Shown here piece by piece: positions 11,143 through 23,350 of a stretch of DNA of 64,000 bases. Position numbers and translations under genes: made by a program. The stretch is from Rhipidocladum racemiflorum. Lineage: Eukaryota; Streptophyta; Magnoliopsida; Poales; Poaceae. The stretch spans positions 12,135,558 to 12,199,557 of the forward strand of contig CM070576.1 in NCBI GenBank assembly GCA_036346355.1, written 5' to 3'. Numbering within the stretch: position 1 is the first letter of the stretch; each line of letters opens with the position of its first letter. Below the pieces are notes generated by a model. That model ran no database searches. It was not told where the DNA came from and was given only the letters and a program-made list of their open reading frames with translations.

Positions 11143-11709
11143 TCAAGGGTAGAACTTGCGTAGGTTCTCTATGTTCTGCGAGTTCGCCAGCTCTTCGCCG
11201 TCCTCAGTGGCCAGCCTGACCGCCCCAGGTCGAGAGACTGAGACTACTTTGAAGGGTCCCTCCCACTGGGGAGACAGTTTGTGCAACCCGGCATGCGACT
11301 GGATTTTCCGCAAGACCAGGTCACCCACTGCCAGTGTTCTCTCGCTGACCCGGGAGGCGTGGTACCGCCTGAGGCTTTGCTGATATCGCGCGGCACGTAG
11401 GGCCGCCCGGTCTTGCGCCCCTTCTAGGAGGTTGACGTCGTCTCTGCGCAGATCCTCCTGATCCGCCTCCGCGAACGCCGCAACACGGGGGGATCCCAGT
11501 TCCAGCTCCGAAGGGAGAACAGCTTCCGCGCCGTAGACCAGGAAGAAAGGGGTTTCCCCGGTGGCCCGGCTAGGGGTGGTGCGAAGCGACCACAACACAG
11601 CCGGGAGCTCCTCGATCCACCGTGCCCCACGCTTGTGGAGTCGATCGAACGCCCGGGTCTTAAGGCCCTTCAGCACCAGCGCGTTGGCCCGCACTACTTG
11701 GCCATTGCT
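11143..11709 (-). pseudogene. Integrase C-terminal part of element D
   Basis: This is the end of pol on the minus strand, in the same frame as the upstream integrase core but separated from it by a TGA at 11707-11709 where relatives have Arg. It begins SNGQVVRANAL. The integrase catalytic Glu is expected 36 residues after the second Asp, and that position is Val (GTG), so the triad is lost. The middle (ELPAVLWSLRTTPSRATGETPF and LVYGAEAVLPSEL) and the tail (LSPQWEGPFKV, ENLRKFYP) are the usual Tat integrase C-terminus. No chromodomain follows. The stop is at 11143-11145. Confidence 0.85.
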
Positions 11710-13446
11710 TCATGGATGGGCGACGGAGGCAAAGCGGACCTTGGTGCCCATCTCTTCACAGAAGTCGAGGAAGGCCGCGCTGGTGAACTGTGCGCCGTTG
11801 TCGGTGATGATGCGGTTGGCGACCCCAAAGCGGGCGAAAATCCCTTGGATGAACTTGACCGCAGCTGCGGCGGTGATGGATCTGACCGCCTCGGCTTCCA
11901 CCCACTTAGTGAACTTGTCGACGGCGACGAACAGGTAGGTGTAGCCCCCTGTGGCCCACGGGAACGGGCCCAGGATATCCAGCCCCCAGACCGCGAAGGG
12001 CCATGAGAGCAGGATAGTTTGCAGGGCCTGGGCTGGTTGGTGGATCTGCTTGGCGTGGAACTGGCACGCCTCACATCTCCTCACCAGCTCGCAGGCATCC
12101 TGGAGGGCGGTTGGCCAATAGAACCCTTGACGGAAAGCTTTTCCCGCCATCGTTCGTCCGGACACATGGCTCCCGCACACGCCTCCATGGATATCCGAGA
12201 GCAAGCTGCTCCCCTCTTCCCGAGTGATGCACTTCAGAAGAATTCCGTTCTTACCCCGGCGGTATAGGTCCCCGCCCACCAGGGTATAGCACTTGGCCTT
12301 TCGTGCTACCTTCTCTGCTGACGCATCATCGTCGGGGCAGACTTGATCCCGCAGGTAGGCCAGGATCGGCTCCATCCATGTGCCTTCCCGGTCAAGTACA
12401 GCGACCACGAGGTGGTCGTCCGGGTACTCCGCCTTGCCGGGCGTTTCCACCGGAACCACTTTCCCTCCAGAGGCGAGGGCTGAAGCGACATCACCATCGT
12501 CCCCGCCAGAAGTGGGGGCTGCGATGGACGATTGCGGAAGCCTTTCTTCAAAGACCCCAACCGGCACAGGAGATCTCGTTGAGGTGAGCTGGGCGAGCTC
12601 GTCCGCCAGATGGTTGTCGCGCCGTGGGATGTGAGTATACCCCAACCCTTCGAAGTGCCTTTCCAATTTCCTGACCTCCGCCAGGTACGCCGCCATGACG
12701 GGGTCAGGACAGGAAAAATCCTTCCTTGCTTGATTGACGACCAGCAGGGAGTCGCCCTTCACTTGTAGGCGCCGTATACCGATGGCTGCGGCGGCCCGAA
12801 GCCCAGCCAGCAAGCCTTCGTACTCGGCGACGTTGTTGGTGGCCTTGGAGTCAAGGATGACCACGTACTTGAGGAGGTCCTCGGTTGGGGAGACCAGTAG
12901 GACCCCAGCCCCCGCGCCTTCGAGCCTGAAGGACCCGTCGAAGAAGAGCATCCAGGGGGAGGGCGCGAGGACCTCATCGGCTTCGGATTCGGCTGGAGTC
13001 CACTCGACGACGAAGTCCGCCAGTCTTTGACTTTTTATCGCGGTGCGAGGAGTGAACTTGACGCCGAACTCTCCCAGCTCGACGGACCACTTTGCAATGC
13101 GGCCCTCGGCTTCTCGGTTGTGGAGAATCTCGCGCAAGGGGTAGGAGGAGACCACTGTGATCTCTCTCCCCTGGAAGTAGTGGCGCAGCTTCCTCGATGC
13201 AACTAGTACGGCGTACACCATCTTCTGAGCCTGGGGGTACCATGTTTCCGCATTGTGTAGCACCTTGCTGACGTAGTAAACCGGCCGTTGGACTCCTTCC
13301 CGCTCCGCCACTAGCGCAGCGCTTACCACCGAGGGGCTAGCCGCCACATACAAAGAAGCAGCTGCTCGCCGGCCTGGGGCGACCGATCTGGGGAGGAGAG
13401 GTACTTCTTCAGGTCTTCGAACGCCCGCTGTGCTTCTAGGGTCCAC
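11710..13446 (-). pseudogene. RNase H, second RNase H and integrase core of element D
   Basis: A 578-residue open stretch starts inside the RT connection after a frameshift from the RT frame. Residues 30-150 are the RT-linked RNase H, decayed at its active sites. Residues 165-290 are a second RNase H of the archaeal-like type, with Asp in LFFDGS (170), Glu in NNVAEYEGL (210), Asp in KGDSLLV (232) and Asp in RRDNHLADELA (282). A dual RNase H is a mark of the Tat lineage. Integrase follows with HHCC residues H420, H427, C458 and C461, then catalytic Asp 490 (GLDILGPF) and Asp 549 (ITDNGAQF). The stretch ends at a premature TGA. Confidence 0.88.
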
Positions 13447-14369
13447 TCAAACGAGTTGGTCTTTTTCAACAGCTTGAACAGCGGCAGACTTTTCTCCCCT
13501 AGCCGGGCTATGAACCGGCCAAGGGAGGCCAACCGGCCAGCCAAGCACTGCAGTTGCTTGAGCCGGGTAGGCGGCTGCATCCGTTCAATTGCTTCTATCT
13601 TCTCTGTGTTGACCTCGATCCCGCGGCTGGAGACCAGGAACCCGAGCAGCTTCCCAGACGAGACACCAAACACGCACTTCTCGGGATTCAACTTTATACA
13701 GTATTCCCTGAGACGGGAGAAGGTCTCTCCCAGGTCTTGGACAAGCTCATCGGCCTCTTTGGTCTTCACTACCAGATCATCAACATACACCTCAAGGTTC
13801 TTTCCTATCTGGGACCGAAACACGATGTGCATGGCTCGCTGATAGGTGGCACCAGCATTCTTCAGCCCGAAAGGCATCCTGATATAGCAATATACACCGA
13901 CGGGGGTCACAAAAGCAGTCTTCTCTTCGTCTTCCCGTGCCATACTAATCTGATGGTAGCCGGAGTAGGCATCGAGGAAGCACAAAGCTTCGCACCCCGC
14001 TGTGGAGTCGACAACAGTGTCTATCCGCGGAAGGGGGTACGGGTCCTTGGGGCAGGCTTTGTTGAGGTCGGTGAAGTCGATGCACATACGCCACTTCCCG
14101 CTAGACTTCTTTACAAGTACGGGATTGGCCAACCACTCCGGATAGGTGGCCTCCCGCACAACCTTCGCAGACAAAAGTTTCTCCACTTCGTCCCGAATGG
14201 CATCCTGCCGCTCTGGCGCCTGCCGCCGGATCTTCTGCCGAACCAGGTGCACTCCAGGGAGCGTTGCCAATCGGTGCTCGATCACCTCCCTGGGGACCCC
14301 GGTCATCTCTGATGGTTCCCAGGCGAACACATCCAGGTTAGACCGGAGGAAGGTGATGAGCGCGCCTTC
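13323..14369 (-). pseudogene. Reverse transcriptase of element D
   Basis: This is the RT domain on the minus strand, in frame with the upstream protease but separated from it by a TAG at about 14367-14369. The stretch has WLANPVLVKK (residues 66-75), RMCIDFTDLNKACPKD (81-96), YPLPRID (98-104), a catalytic Asp in FLDAYSGYHQI (120), MPFGLKNAGATYQ (152-164) and the YVDD box (182-185). The connection AIERMQPPTRLKQLQCLAGRL follows. A frameshift between about 13446 and 13350 takes the reading into the RNase H frame. Confidence 0.88.
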
Positions 14370-14954
14370 CTATTTGGCGCTAAGGTCGGTGCCGATCTTG
14401 ACGACCTTGCCCGAGCCATCCTCGCCCACGGGGACCGCCTTTGCCTCGCTCGAGGGTCTGGGCGAAGCGCGGGTCTTGACCGAGGAGGGAGCCGGGCCGT
14501 CGTCCTTGTCGCGTGCTGAGCAAGTGGTGCCGACCAGGTCCTGCAGCTGCTTGCTGAGGCGCAGGGCTTCCAGTCTATCCACCTTCACCGTGATTGGACC
14601 CCCGGGCCCGGGGGTCTTCACCAGCATGTAGGCGTAGTGGGCCACCGCCATGAACTTGACCAGGGCCGGGCGGCCAAGCAAGGCATTGTAGGGGAGGTCG
14701 AAATCAGCGACCCCAAAATCCACCAGCTCTGTCCGGAAGTTCTTCGAACTTCCGAACGTGACCGGCAGCCGGACTTGCCCCAGGGGTAAGAGGCCCACCC
14801 CGGGGGCAACTCCGTAAAAGAGTGGGGCTGGACGCAGCTCCTCGTATGGGATCTGGAGCGCCTGGTACGCCCCAACAGACAGCAAGTTGATGGCACTGCA
14901 TCCATCGACAAGAACCCGCCCCAGCTTCGCATTGCGGACCATGGGAGACACCAC
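14370..14954 (-). pseudogene. Aspartic protease region of element D
   Basis: The Tat-type protease is on the minus strand. The active-site region reads LVDGCSAINLLS, in which Asp-Gly-Cys-Ser stands in the position of the family's Asp-Gly-Gly-Ser. LPYNALLGRPAL closes the domain. A linker rich in Ser, Ala and charged residues leads to RT and is cut by a TAG. The join to gag lies between about 14945 and 15000 and involves a frame change, which may be decay or the natural gag-pol arrangement. Confidence 0.75.
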
Positions 14955-16756
14955 GATCGGAAGATGGCCAGGGCCGGCTGAAGGTAATCGGCTGCTCCGA
15001 CCACTTCAGCGGCCGGCTCACCCCGGAAGATAACGCGGTGGCACACACCTGCCTCATATCCCGCTTGTACTGCGAGTTCGATGAGTAGGTGGCCGAGCCA
15101 CCGTGTATGAACGCCACCGTATGCTCCGCCTGCTGGAAGGCCAGCGGAGCTGCATCCTCATCGTCTTCGTCTCCGCGGTCTTTCTCGCGGCTCTTCTTGA
15201 GCCGCCTGTCCACCAATTTGGACACAACTTGGCAGTCCTCCAAGTCGTGTCCACTTGTTCGATGGATGGGGCAATAGGGCTTGCCGCCATCGTCTTCGCG
15301 GTGGGGCGAGCGACGGTCCCTACGATTACCGCGCCGGTCCCGGCGCTTGTCCCTCCGGTCCTGATCATCACGACGCCGGGATTTGGGTTCCGGCTCGGTG
15401 ACCAGGACCTCCCTAGCGGCGGCCTCCTTCCGCTTCTTCTTCTTCTTCTTCTTGCGGTCGGAGGACTTCGAGGTGCCGGCGTCGCCGGAGTCGGAAGGTC
15501 TCGTCGCGCACTTCCGAGCTTCGGCCGCCCTGGCGCACTTGTGCGCCAGGGAGAACAGCTCGGACGTGGTTGAGCTGACTCGGGTAGCCATCTTTTCCCG
15601 CATCTTCTGGTCCCAGACCCCCCTCCGGAAAGTGATGATCACCGACTGCTCTGAGATCCGGGGGATCGTATTGCAGCAGTGGCTGAACCGCCGGATGAAC
15701 TCTCTCAGGGACTCCCCCTCTGTCTGCTCCAGAGCGTGGAGGTCATCCTCCACGCCTGGTTGAGCGTAGGAGCCCTGAAAGTTGGCGACAAAAATGTCGC
15801 ACAACTCCTCCCACGAGTGCACAGAGCCTCGCGGGAGGTTAAGTAGCCTAGACCGGGCGGAGCCCGATAGCGACGTCGGGAGGTAGTTGGCCATGACCTT
15901 CTCGGACCCTCCCGCCGCGCGCACCACCGTGGTGTAGATTTTGAGGAACTCCTCCGGGTTGGTGGTGCCGTCGTACTTCTCGATGGAGGCGGGGCGGAAT
16001 CTCTCCGGCCACGCAGCTTGCCGGAGGCGGAGAGAAAACGCCTGGCATCCAACGTTGTAGGGGGAGCAGCGTTGCTCGCCAGCCCCTTGACCCTGGAATG
16101 GGGTCGAGGAGTGCGAGTCTACGCTCTCCCGAGTCGAGGGGAAGCCCCTGTTGATCGCGGTCCTCGGTGCGCGGCGCCCCGAGGACATGGCGACGGTCGC
16201 CGTCGCGCTGAAGCCGTCTTTCGTCGAGGCTAGTCCTCAGATCCCCGCGGTCTCCCCTCGACTCGGAGGGACCGAGGGAGAAAGTGGGAGCGTGTGCACG
16301 TCCCTCTGCTCCGGAGGGGGCTGCAGCCAGGGCTCCCTTCCCCTTGTCCCGGGCCTTGGCGCCGGGAGAAGCTACCGTGTGGCGGCTGGAACCCTGCGCT
16401 TCAGTCGCGCGCATTCCCTGCCGCCTCGTGCCGGAAACCCCCAGCTGGGTTGCCGCGTCAACCTATTGTTGAGTGGTGTCAACTAGGCGGGCGATATCCC
16501 GCAGCCACGGAGCGGCTGGGGTATCGCCCCGCAGCTGAACTGGAGGGTGATCGAGTAATAACCGCGCCGCATGAAGGCTCCGCGCGGGAGTATCACCCCC
16601 CAGCACCAGGCGTCGCTGGACGGGCAGGGCCCCGGGCGCTGGAGCCACGCGCGTCCCCTCTGCGGAGGAGGTGCCCATCTCTTTCCCCAGGCGCCGGGAT
16701 CGGCTACCGGCGCCACTTTCCTCGGGCAGATTGCTGCGCTTTGAGTGTGACTCCGC
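14955..16756 (-). pseudogene. gag: Gag of element D (broken)
   Basis: Gag of a Tat element on the minus strand, starting at an ATG near 16756 (MAESHSKRS). A TAG at 16463-16465 interrupts the N-terminal part and a frameshift lies near 16190. The capsid domain, from WPERFRPASIEKYDGTTNP through DDLHALEQTEGESLREFI and PRISEQSVIITFRRG, spans about 16030-15560. A Lys/Arg-rich stretch with a run of Lys codons and then a CPIHRTSGHDLEDC segment (a zinc-binding-like C..H..C motif common in Tat gag) follow at about 15280-15230. Confidence 0.85.
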
Positions 16757-16833
16757 CATGCAACCAACCACACCTGCTTTTCCTGAGCTCCGGGCCGGAA
16801 ACCGAAAGAAGAGGGCAATCTAACCACCAATAG

Positions 16834-16851
16834 CCCCTACCTGGCGCGCCA
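16834..16851 (-). other. Primer binding site of element D
   Basis: On the minus strand, one base after the 5' LTR end, the sequence is TGGCGCGCCAGGTAGGGG. Its TGG start and position make it the tRNA primer site. The exact tRNA was not determined. Confidence 0.75.
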
Positions 16852-16852
16852 C

Positions 16853-17758
16853 TGTCGGCATACTAGCCAACAGGCACCTCCGAGTCGGGTGCTTATGAGG
16901 TTCAGACGGGGGGCTTTTGGGGCAATCGCCTGAGAGAGGAGGAAGAAGATGACCGGTGTACCGAGAAGCTCAGGAGAACAGGGAGACGCAAGACATTTAC
17001 CCAGGTTCAGGCCCTCCAAAGAGTAACAGCCCTAATCCTGCTTTTCTTGCTATTGCTCGTGTTCTAGCTAGAGAGGATGAAACCTACCCAGAGCCAACCA
17101 CCCTCCTCTCCCATGCACCCCGGCCCCCTTTTATACTTGGGCTGACGGGGGCGCATGGGAGGCCTATACTACAAGCCATCCTCATTACACTGCCACGGGT
17201 GCATTTAATGCGCCTGTCACTATTCTTACATCCTATCAATGTCTGACGCAGCCGTCGCACTCCTGCCTTGGGTTCCCTACTTACCAACACCGCCCGTTCT
17301 GTCAGGGGATGAGGTGCCGCCGTGGCGTCACCCGTAATTATTACGCGCCTGGGGAAGGCGCGCCGCCAAACTGCAGCCTCCACGCCTGGTATTAAATGCG
17401 CACGGTTCGCATTAAATACCCCTGACCCGGGTGCATCCACCTTGGGGCGGCGCCAGTTGAAGCGCTTTGCACGCCATCACCCATCGGGCGACCACCTTCC
17501 TGGTCGCCGGGCGGTGTGGCTCGATCGCCACTGTCGCGCAGGCGACCACCTTCCTGGTCGCCCAATGGCGGTGGCTCGATCGCCGCTGTCACGAGCGACT
17601 ACCTTCCTGGTCGCCGGGCGGTGTGGCCTGATGCCACCTGTCCGCAGGGCGACCACCTTCCTGGTCGTTCAGCGGTGTGGCTCGACGCCACACTGTCACG
17701 GGCGACCACCTTCTGCCGCCAGTGGTGCGGCCTGATCGCCACTTGTCCACTGGGCTAC
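16853..17758 (-). repeat. 5' LTR of element D, first part
   Basis: This repeats the sequence of 6498-7465 almost unchanged and stops at 17758 where solo LTR C is inserted. The missing end is found at 55639-55749. GCTAC at 17754-17758 is duplicated at 55634-55638. The subrepeat array (17480-17755) has smaller or differently deleted units than the left LTR. Confidence 0.9.
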
Positions 17759-20700
17759 TATAACATCCTCAAAATTTATAAAAGTTTAAAAATCAAATAT
17801 TAAAATGTGAAATTACTTTCATGATGCATTTCTTGATTTTGTTTTGTGCATTTAGTGAATTAGCGCTTGAATGGAAATGAATATTGGAATTTATAAAAGA
17901 GAGAAAAATAGAAATGGTAAAATGGTAAAAGATGAAAGTTACCATAGTAATTTTTGGATAACCCTAGAGTTCTCTAGAAACCATCTTGGCTGGTCAAAAG
18001 TAGAAGTGAATCCAATTGCAAGTTGGAATGATAAATTAAATGGGAAACCTTATCCTTGACCAAAACCTTGTCAGAATTTTGGAGAAAACCGTGGAGCTTT
18101 CTAGCACCTAATATTTTTACCATGTAAGCTCACTTACCTTACCCTTATCTACAAACATTTACAAAATTTGTTAACTGCATTTACTATTTCTTTTCATTTA
18201 ATCAATACAGATTTGAAATTATGCAAAACGTAGCAAAACAATTTTAATAAAATAAGTGTTGTGATTCTAGTTCTTAAATTTTTATGGTAGAACCTTGATG
18301 TAGATCCGTACCTTCAGAAAAAGTTTCAAAAATTAATATGTTAATTTGGATCTCCAAATGAATCAAAAACCGTATTCAAATTCCTGTGCATCCAGCACTG
18401 TCAGAATTTCCATAATTAAACCGTAGATCTTATTAATCCCAAAATTTTACTAAAGCTAGTTAACATATCGATTAGCTTAGTCAAAAAGTTTGGAAAATTC
18501 TAGAGATGGAATGAGCCACACATTAATTTCCTAGCCGTGCTGTCTGAGAGGAGGAAAACTAGAGCTCTCCTTTTTCTTCCACTCTTACACGTAGGGCCAC
18601 ACACCCAGTGGGCATCATTCGCCCAAGGCTCTGACGGATGGACCTAGATCCTGAGCTGTACCCACACGTCATCCCTCACCTCCCTCACGCCATTAGTCTT
18701 TGGCCTCTACTCGTTCTCTCAGCCGATCACTGCCAGGGAAAAATCTCCTTCCACCGCCTCGTCTCTTTGTCAGCTTCTTGGCCGTAATTTTGCCTCGATC
18801 AAAGCCGCCCGGGCCAGCTGCTACCACAGGAGACCTTTCCCATACAATACTCTGAGCCGCGGCCGAGAAAACTCGAGATCTTCCGAGATCGGCCGCAATT
18901 GACGTAAGCGTTCAAATACTGTCCCAACCGCCCTAAAGGCCTATTTAAGTGAGGTTTCGGTCTTCCTGGTAACTCAATACCTTCCCAAGAACTCTAATTT
19001 CGGACTCAAACCCTCAACCAAATCGAAGACCCTCATCTTCCTCAGTCCCGGCAAAAATCCGATAATAGAGGAAATCGTCAATTGACGAGATGCGGTAGGA
19101 ATCAAAGCAATTCTTTGGAATTGAAGCATTCCTGTACACTCACCAATCTAATGCATGTATCAATTTCAGTTCATAATCCTCCTAACCTTGGCGCACCGTG
19201 TTCCTTCGGCCGCCTCTTGCACGGTGAGAACTCTCTACGCCTTCATTCCCTCATGGTTAGTTGGTGTAATAGCACCCCTAGGTTTCGTGAATGCGTGCGA
19301 ATTTAGAAGCCAGGCCTAAGGACCCTTAGCTCGCTGTCGCATCAAACCCGACCCTGGACCGCCGCCTGCTCCTGTCGCGAGCTTGCTCGGTTGCCATTGA
19401 AGCTCATCCAAGCTCTCACACGAGATCCAATACGGCCCCTCCATCTCACCGACCACCGATCGCCGCCTCAAGCGCCGCCTGTCGCCGGCGAGACCTCCGG
19501 CCAAGCAGCTCCTCTGCTTTGTCTCGCTGCACCGTAGGCCCAGTAGTCAGCCGCTGTAGCTGAGCCACTTCACTGCCAACCGGGCCCACTGGACAGTCCC
19601 TCCTGCCGCCCAAAACCTCTGCCGTTCCAGACCCGCACGTCAGCCTCCCCGTGCAGAGACTGACTGGTGGTCCCCGATCGTCAGTGGTTCGGTCCGATTT
19701 GTCCCAGCGTGCTAAAGGAAAGAATACGTCTTCTATTAGTGGAAGCGTATTCTCTTTTTCCTAGGATTTACTTGAACCGAGTTAATTCAAATGGCTATAA
19801 CTTTTAAACCATAGGTCCAAACTAGGTGAGACAAATTTGTAAATTCATGTTAAATCATCTAGTTTTAGAATATGCAAAAATATTTGAATCTTGATCTCTG
19901 TTTTAAATTCAAATCCAAATATAAGTTTAGGTACCAAATATATTGCATGTACAACTTTTGCAAAACTTGTCCGAATTGAATGAAACCAATTTTGTTAAAT
20001 TCCTTATGTCATAATCTCTCTGTTTGTGCAATTAGATTTGAAATTGAAGTTGGTTTGTATTGATTTCCCTTTAAGTTTGGTTTCAATGCATGAATTATTC
20101 AAATTGCTATAGCTTGATTATTTTTCATCCAAATGATATGAAGCTTGTTCTGTTATGCTAGTTAAACAATATATAATATGATTCTACAAAAATATTTAGG
20201 GTGCATCATGCAATATTTAATTGAAATCAATCATGTTGCTTTATGTTCGATTATAATTAATATAAACCATAGCTCTTGGAATCATAAAATGAATCCTAAA
20301 ATGTTCCTAGGGTCATATAAACATTTCTAGGATATAAGAATATATCATGATTAGTTAAGATTGAATTAAGTTAATAAATAATCATACTTGTATGACATGA
20401 GCTTAGAATATGATGTTTAAATATAAGTAGTAATGCATATAAAACTTGTTTAGTATGATTCATAATATGGGACCATTTAATCTTACAAGAATGATTATGC
20501 TTAACCCTAACCAGGTTAGTTCTCATGTATAAATTAAACTTAATGTACTTTTGGCCCTTAGGTAACATATGTTTCGTATAATATATGTACCGTGATTTAA
20601 TAGATGAACTAATATGACCCAAATGCTATAGACCTACTATTGAAATATTCTTAAGGTCAAAGACCCTATTAATCTACAAGAATGATTGCATATCATGTTT

Positions 20701-22649
20701 AATCGCAAACTTAAGGTTAACTATCCACAACTTAAAGAATGACATCCGACAAGTACTAGTCCCTATAGGACCAGCTTTAGAATACTTCCTAAAGCTAGTC
20801 TATTTCATTATGTAAAAGTAATTCTATTATAATTCGTTTTGCATCTGAATCCTATTCAAAACATAGTCATACACATTGTGAACCCTAAAAAGCCCATAAT
20901 ATATATAGGTAAATAACTTTGCTCAATGATTAGTTTTATAAGTTAAACTCTACATTAGCAGTTAATTGTTGAATGCCTGATGTTTGCTCAAATTGAACCA
21001 TGCATGCACAAGTGATTAATTGTTGATGACTGTTATTGCTTATGTTCAATAGTGCAAGTTATACTTGCACTAACCCTGTTGTTTTATGTATTGATTTATA
21101 ACAACATATACAGTCTTAGCTTCTTGAATTCGTAAAATAAAATAGAATGAATCATAAGGAATAGACGTTGTGTGCGATGCGACCTTCAAACCCTTAAATC
21201 AATAATAAGACTGCAATGTGAAAGTAGTATGTTCGCTTATGCGGTCTCGAAACCCTAAGCCACGACCCATACTTGTTTTATGTAATGATTGCTTATTTGA
21301 TTTTCCATCTGATTTCCTTTTGCCCCTATTGAAAGTGTTATTTGCTATTTGTTATTCTTTTCTGTTATACGACGTGTAGAATCCGACGTCTCGGACTTCA
21401 TCGTCGATGACTTCAAGATCACGTCTTCGACTCCATCACTGAAAACAACGGATAGCAAGGCAAGCACTCATGTAGATCCCAATTTTCTTTAACAAGAAGA
21501 ATCTAATTAAAACTTTCATGCATATGCTATATTTTGTATACACTGCTATATTATGGGAAGAATGGTAGATATAACCTTCATTGATGGCTTTCCTTAATCA
21601 GTAGTGATAGATGAAACCCTAGATTGTTGTTGGATACACAAAATAGCTATATCCGATTATTACTTGCATATGCTTTGCCCTGCTTTAGACTGGGAACACG
21701 GACAGATGGTTATACTGTTCGTGAAGAACTTAAATTGTAGACATGATGAACTCTGTTCATGGACATGTTGGAATATTGTGATTATTGAAACTTTCTTTTT
21801 CTGAAAACAAAACTATGATTTTGATGCGGGTGATTATTGGCAATAGCCGGAAGTGCAATTAATGATGCACGTAGATAGGGGGAGATCTATCGCCCGTGTC
21901 GTATAAGAACCGAGCTGATGTGTTGTTTTCAGGCCAAGATAACCGTACATCCACAAGTACTGGAGTGGGACAGTCTTAACTTATTAAATTATTTGGGAAT
22001 TAGCTTTGCACATTGGTAGGCAGTTGTAGCACGGGCATTCCGTATATAGGTTTGCTCGAGGGAGGTGTCATCACCGAGGTGTTGGCATCTGCCGTTGTAA
22101 CGGTGTACGCCTGGCTATGTATTTGGGGCTGTTATTGTACCATTTGAGCCGTGGGCTCCTGAATACTATTGCTTCACTGTTTATTTGCTTCCATCATAAT
22201 CAGGGGTAACGTCATTGGGCTAGTGCAAAGTTAAGGTCCAAGTAACGAACAGTTCCGTTATGAACTCTCTGGCAGCACACCAAAGGAAGTGTGTCAAATG
22301 CGCTTGCCACAAAGGGAGAACATATCTTGTGGGTAAAGCTGTACAACTCTGCAGAGTCTAAAACTAATCGATTAGCCGCGCTCTCGGTCATGAGCACTTG
22401 GTAAAGTCATCACATAGCTAGACATTTTCTGTACTTTTATAAAACTGGACCAGATAATTTGGAATTGGTGAGTTTACCCTTAAAGATGATTCAATACTTG
22501 ACATTACGTTGGCAAGGTTGAATTCAGCTGTTGTGCCCTGTGTGGACAAAAATTTAATCTTCAGATAATATTTCATATGATGGGACTGGACGTTTTTACT
22601 CACGAAGTATTTGTGGGTATTATGTTACATTTTATTTCACGAAGGGCTG
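17759..22649 (+). repeat. Solo LTR C, first part
   Basis: This 4.9 kb segment has no credible gene. It is AT-rich except for about 18540-19700. Around 22317-22400 it shares TTGTGGGTAAAG, CTCTGCAGAGT and AATCGATTAGCCG with the LTR of E (56340-56405), and the first two with the LTR of H (30350-30390). It ends at 22649, where GGCTG (22645-22649) is the TSD of element A. Confidence 0.75.
18942..18949 (+). promoter_or_regulatory. TATA-like box of solo LTR C
   Basis: TATTTAAG occurs inside a GC-rich part of the LTR, in the same context as the LTR promoter candidate of element H (28161-28168). Confidence 0.5.
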
Positions 22650-23333
22650 TGTAACACCCCGGCATTTAATATGCCTGAATGCTACCAAACATAAGCTAAA
22701 CAACATCTAAATACCACAATTAAACATAAATTCCAATCGATCTCCTCGCTCCTCGCTCCTCGCTCCTCGCACCTCGCTCCTCGGATGGATCCATGAGGAT
22801 GCAGGGGTGGGGAGGTCACCCTAGGGCAGCAAGGGGGGTGGAGGAGAGGTGGTGGAGAGGTGGGGAGCAATGGGGGCAAAGGGGGAGGTGGAGGCGCATG
22901 GCACAAGAGGGGAGGGAGAGGTGTGGCGGCTAGGGCACAAGGGGAAGAGGTGGGGGTGCACCTAGGGCAGGGGTGGACGCCCCAAGGGCTGGTGGGGAGC
23001 CCTTTTACCAGCCCCCACACCCAAACCTAGTCCGTTACGGAGACCTACTCCATCCCACCAAAGCCCACCAAGGCCCAAACTCCCCCGGGAAGGCCCAAAA
23101 CCCTAAACGGCCCTAAACGCCTTAAAAGCTATTAACCTCCATATCCTATAGTTTTAACCTTAATTCCACATCTCATAATGTTATTAACCTTATCATGCAC
23201 GTTAAATAAGGTTACGACACTCCGTGGTGTCACAACGCTTCAAAAGGCCCAAAAACGCGAGTAAACCTCAAGCCGTAAGATTTCCTTCTCTAATTTCACA
23301 ATTTGTAATGTCACACCAAAACGTAGTGTCACA
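22650..23333 (-). repeat. 3' LTR of element A
   Basis: This 684-base LTR runs from TGTAACACCCCGGC to GTGTCACA (plus strand). Compared with the LTR of B it is missing the part between 41258 and 42930 of that LTR, with TCCA at both deletion ends. It contains a short array of CTCGCTCCT units at 22741-22783. Confidence 0.85.
22741..22783 (-). repeat. CTCGCTCCT-type microrepeat in LARD LTRs
   Basis: About five tandem copies of an 8-base CTCCTCG-type unit. The same array varies in length at 40379-40432, 42948-42968 and 54690-54721, so it is a length-variable marker between family members and between LTRs of one element. Confidence 0.8.
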
Positions 23334-23350
23334 TTCTTCCCCCCTTCAAC
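23334..23350 (-). other. Polypurine tract of element A
   Basis: On the minus strand a GTTGAAGGGGGGAAGAA tract directly precedes the 3' LTR. The same arrangement is seen in B and F. Confidence 0.8.

Noticed and set aside
17759..22649. Element C as a full retrotransposon with a decayed internal region
   Set aside because: No primer site, purine tract, second LTR or gag-pol homology was found, and the joined segments behave as one LTR. A decayed internal part cannot be fully excluded by eye.
22682..23020. Proline-rich minus-strand ORF, repeated at 40356-40670, 42885-43259 and 54543-55013
   Set aside because: It lies within the LTRs of the A/B family, changes length with the CTCGCTCCT microrepeat, and has no domain.
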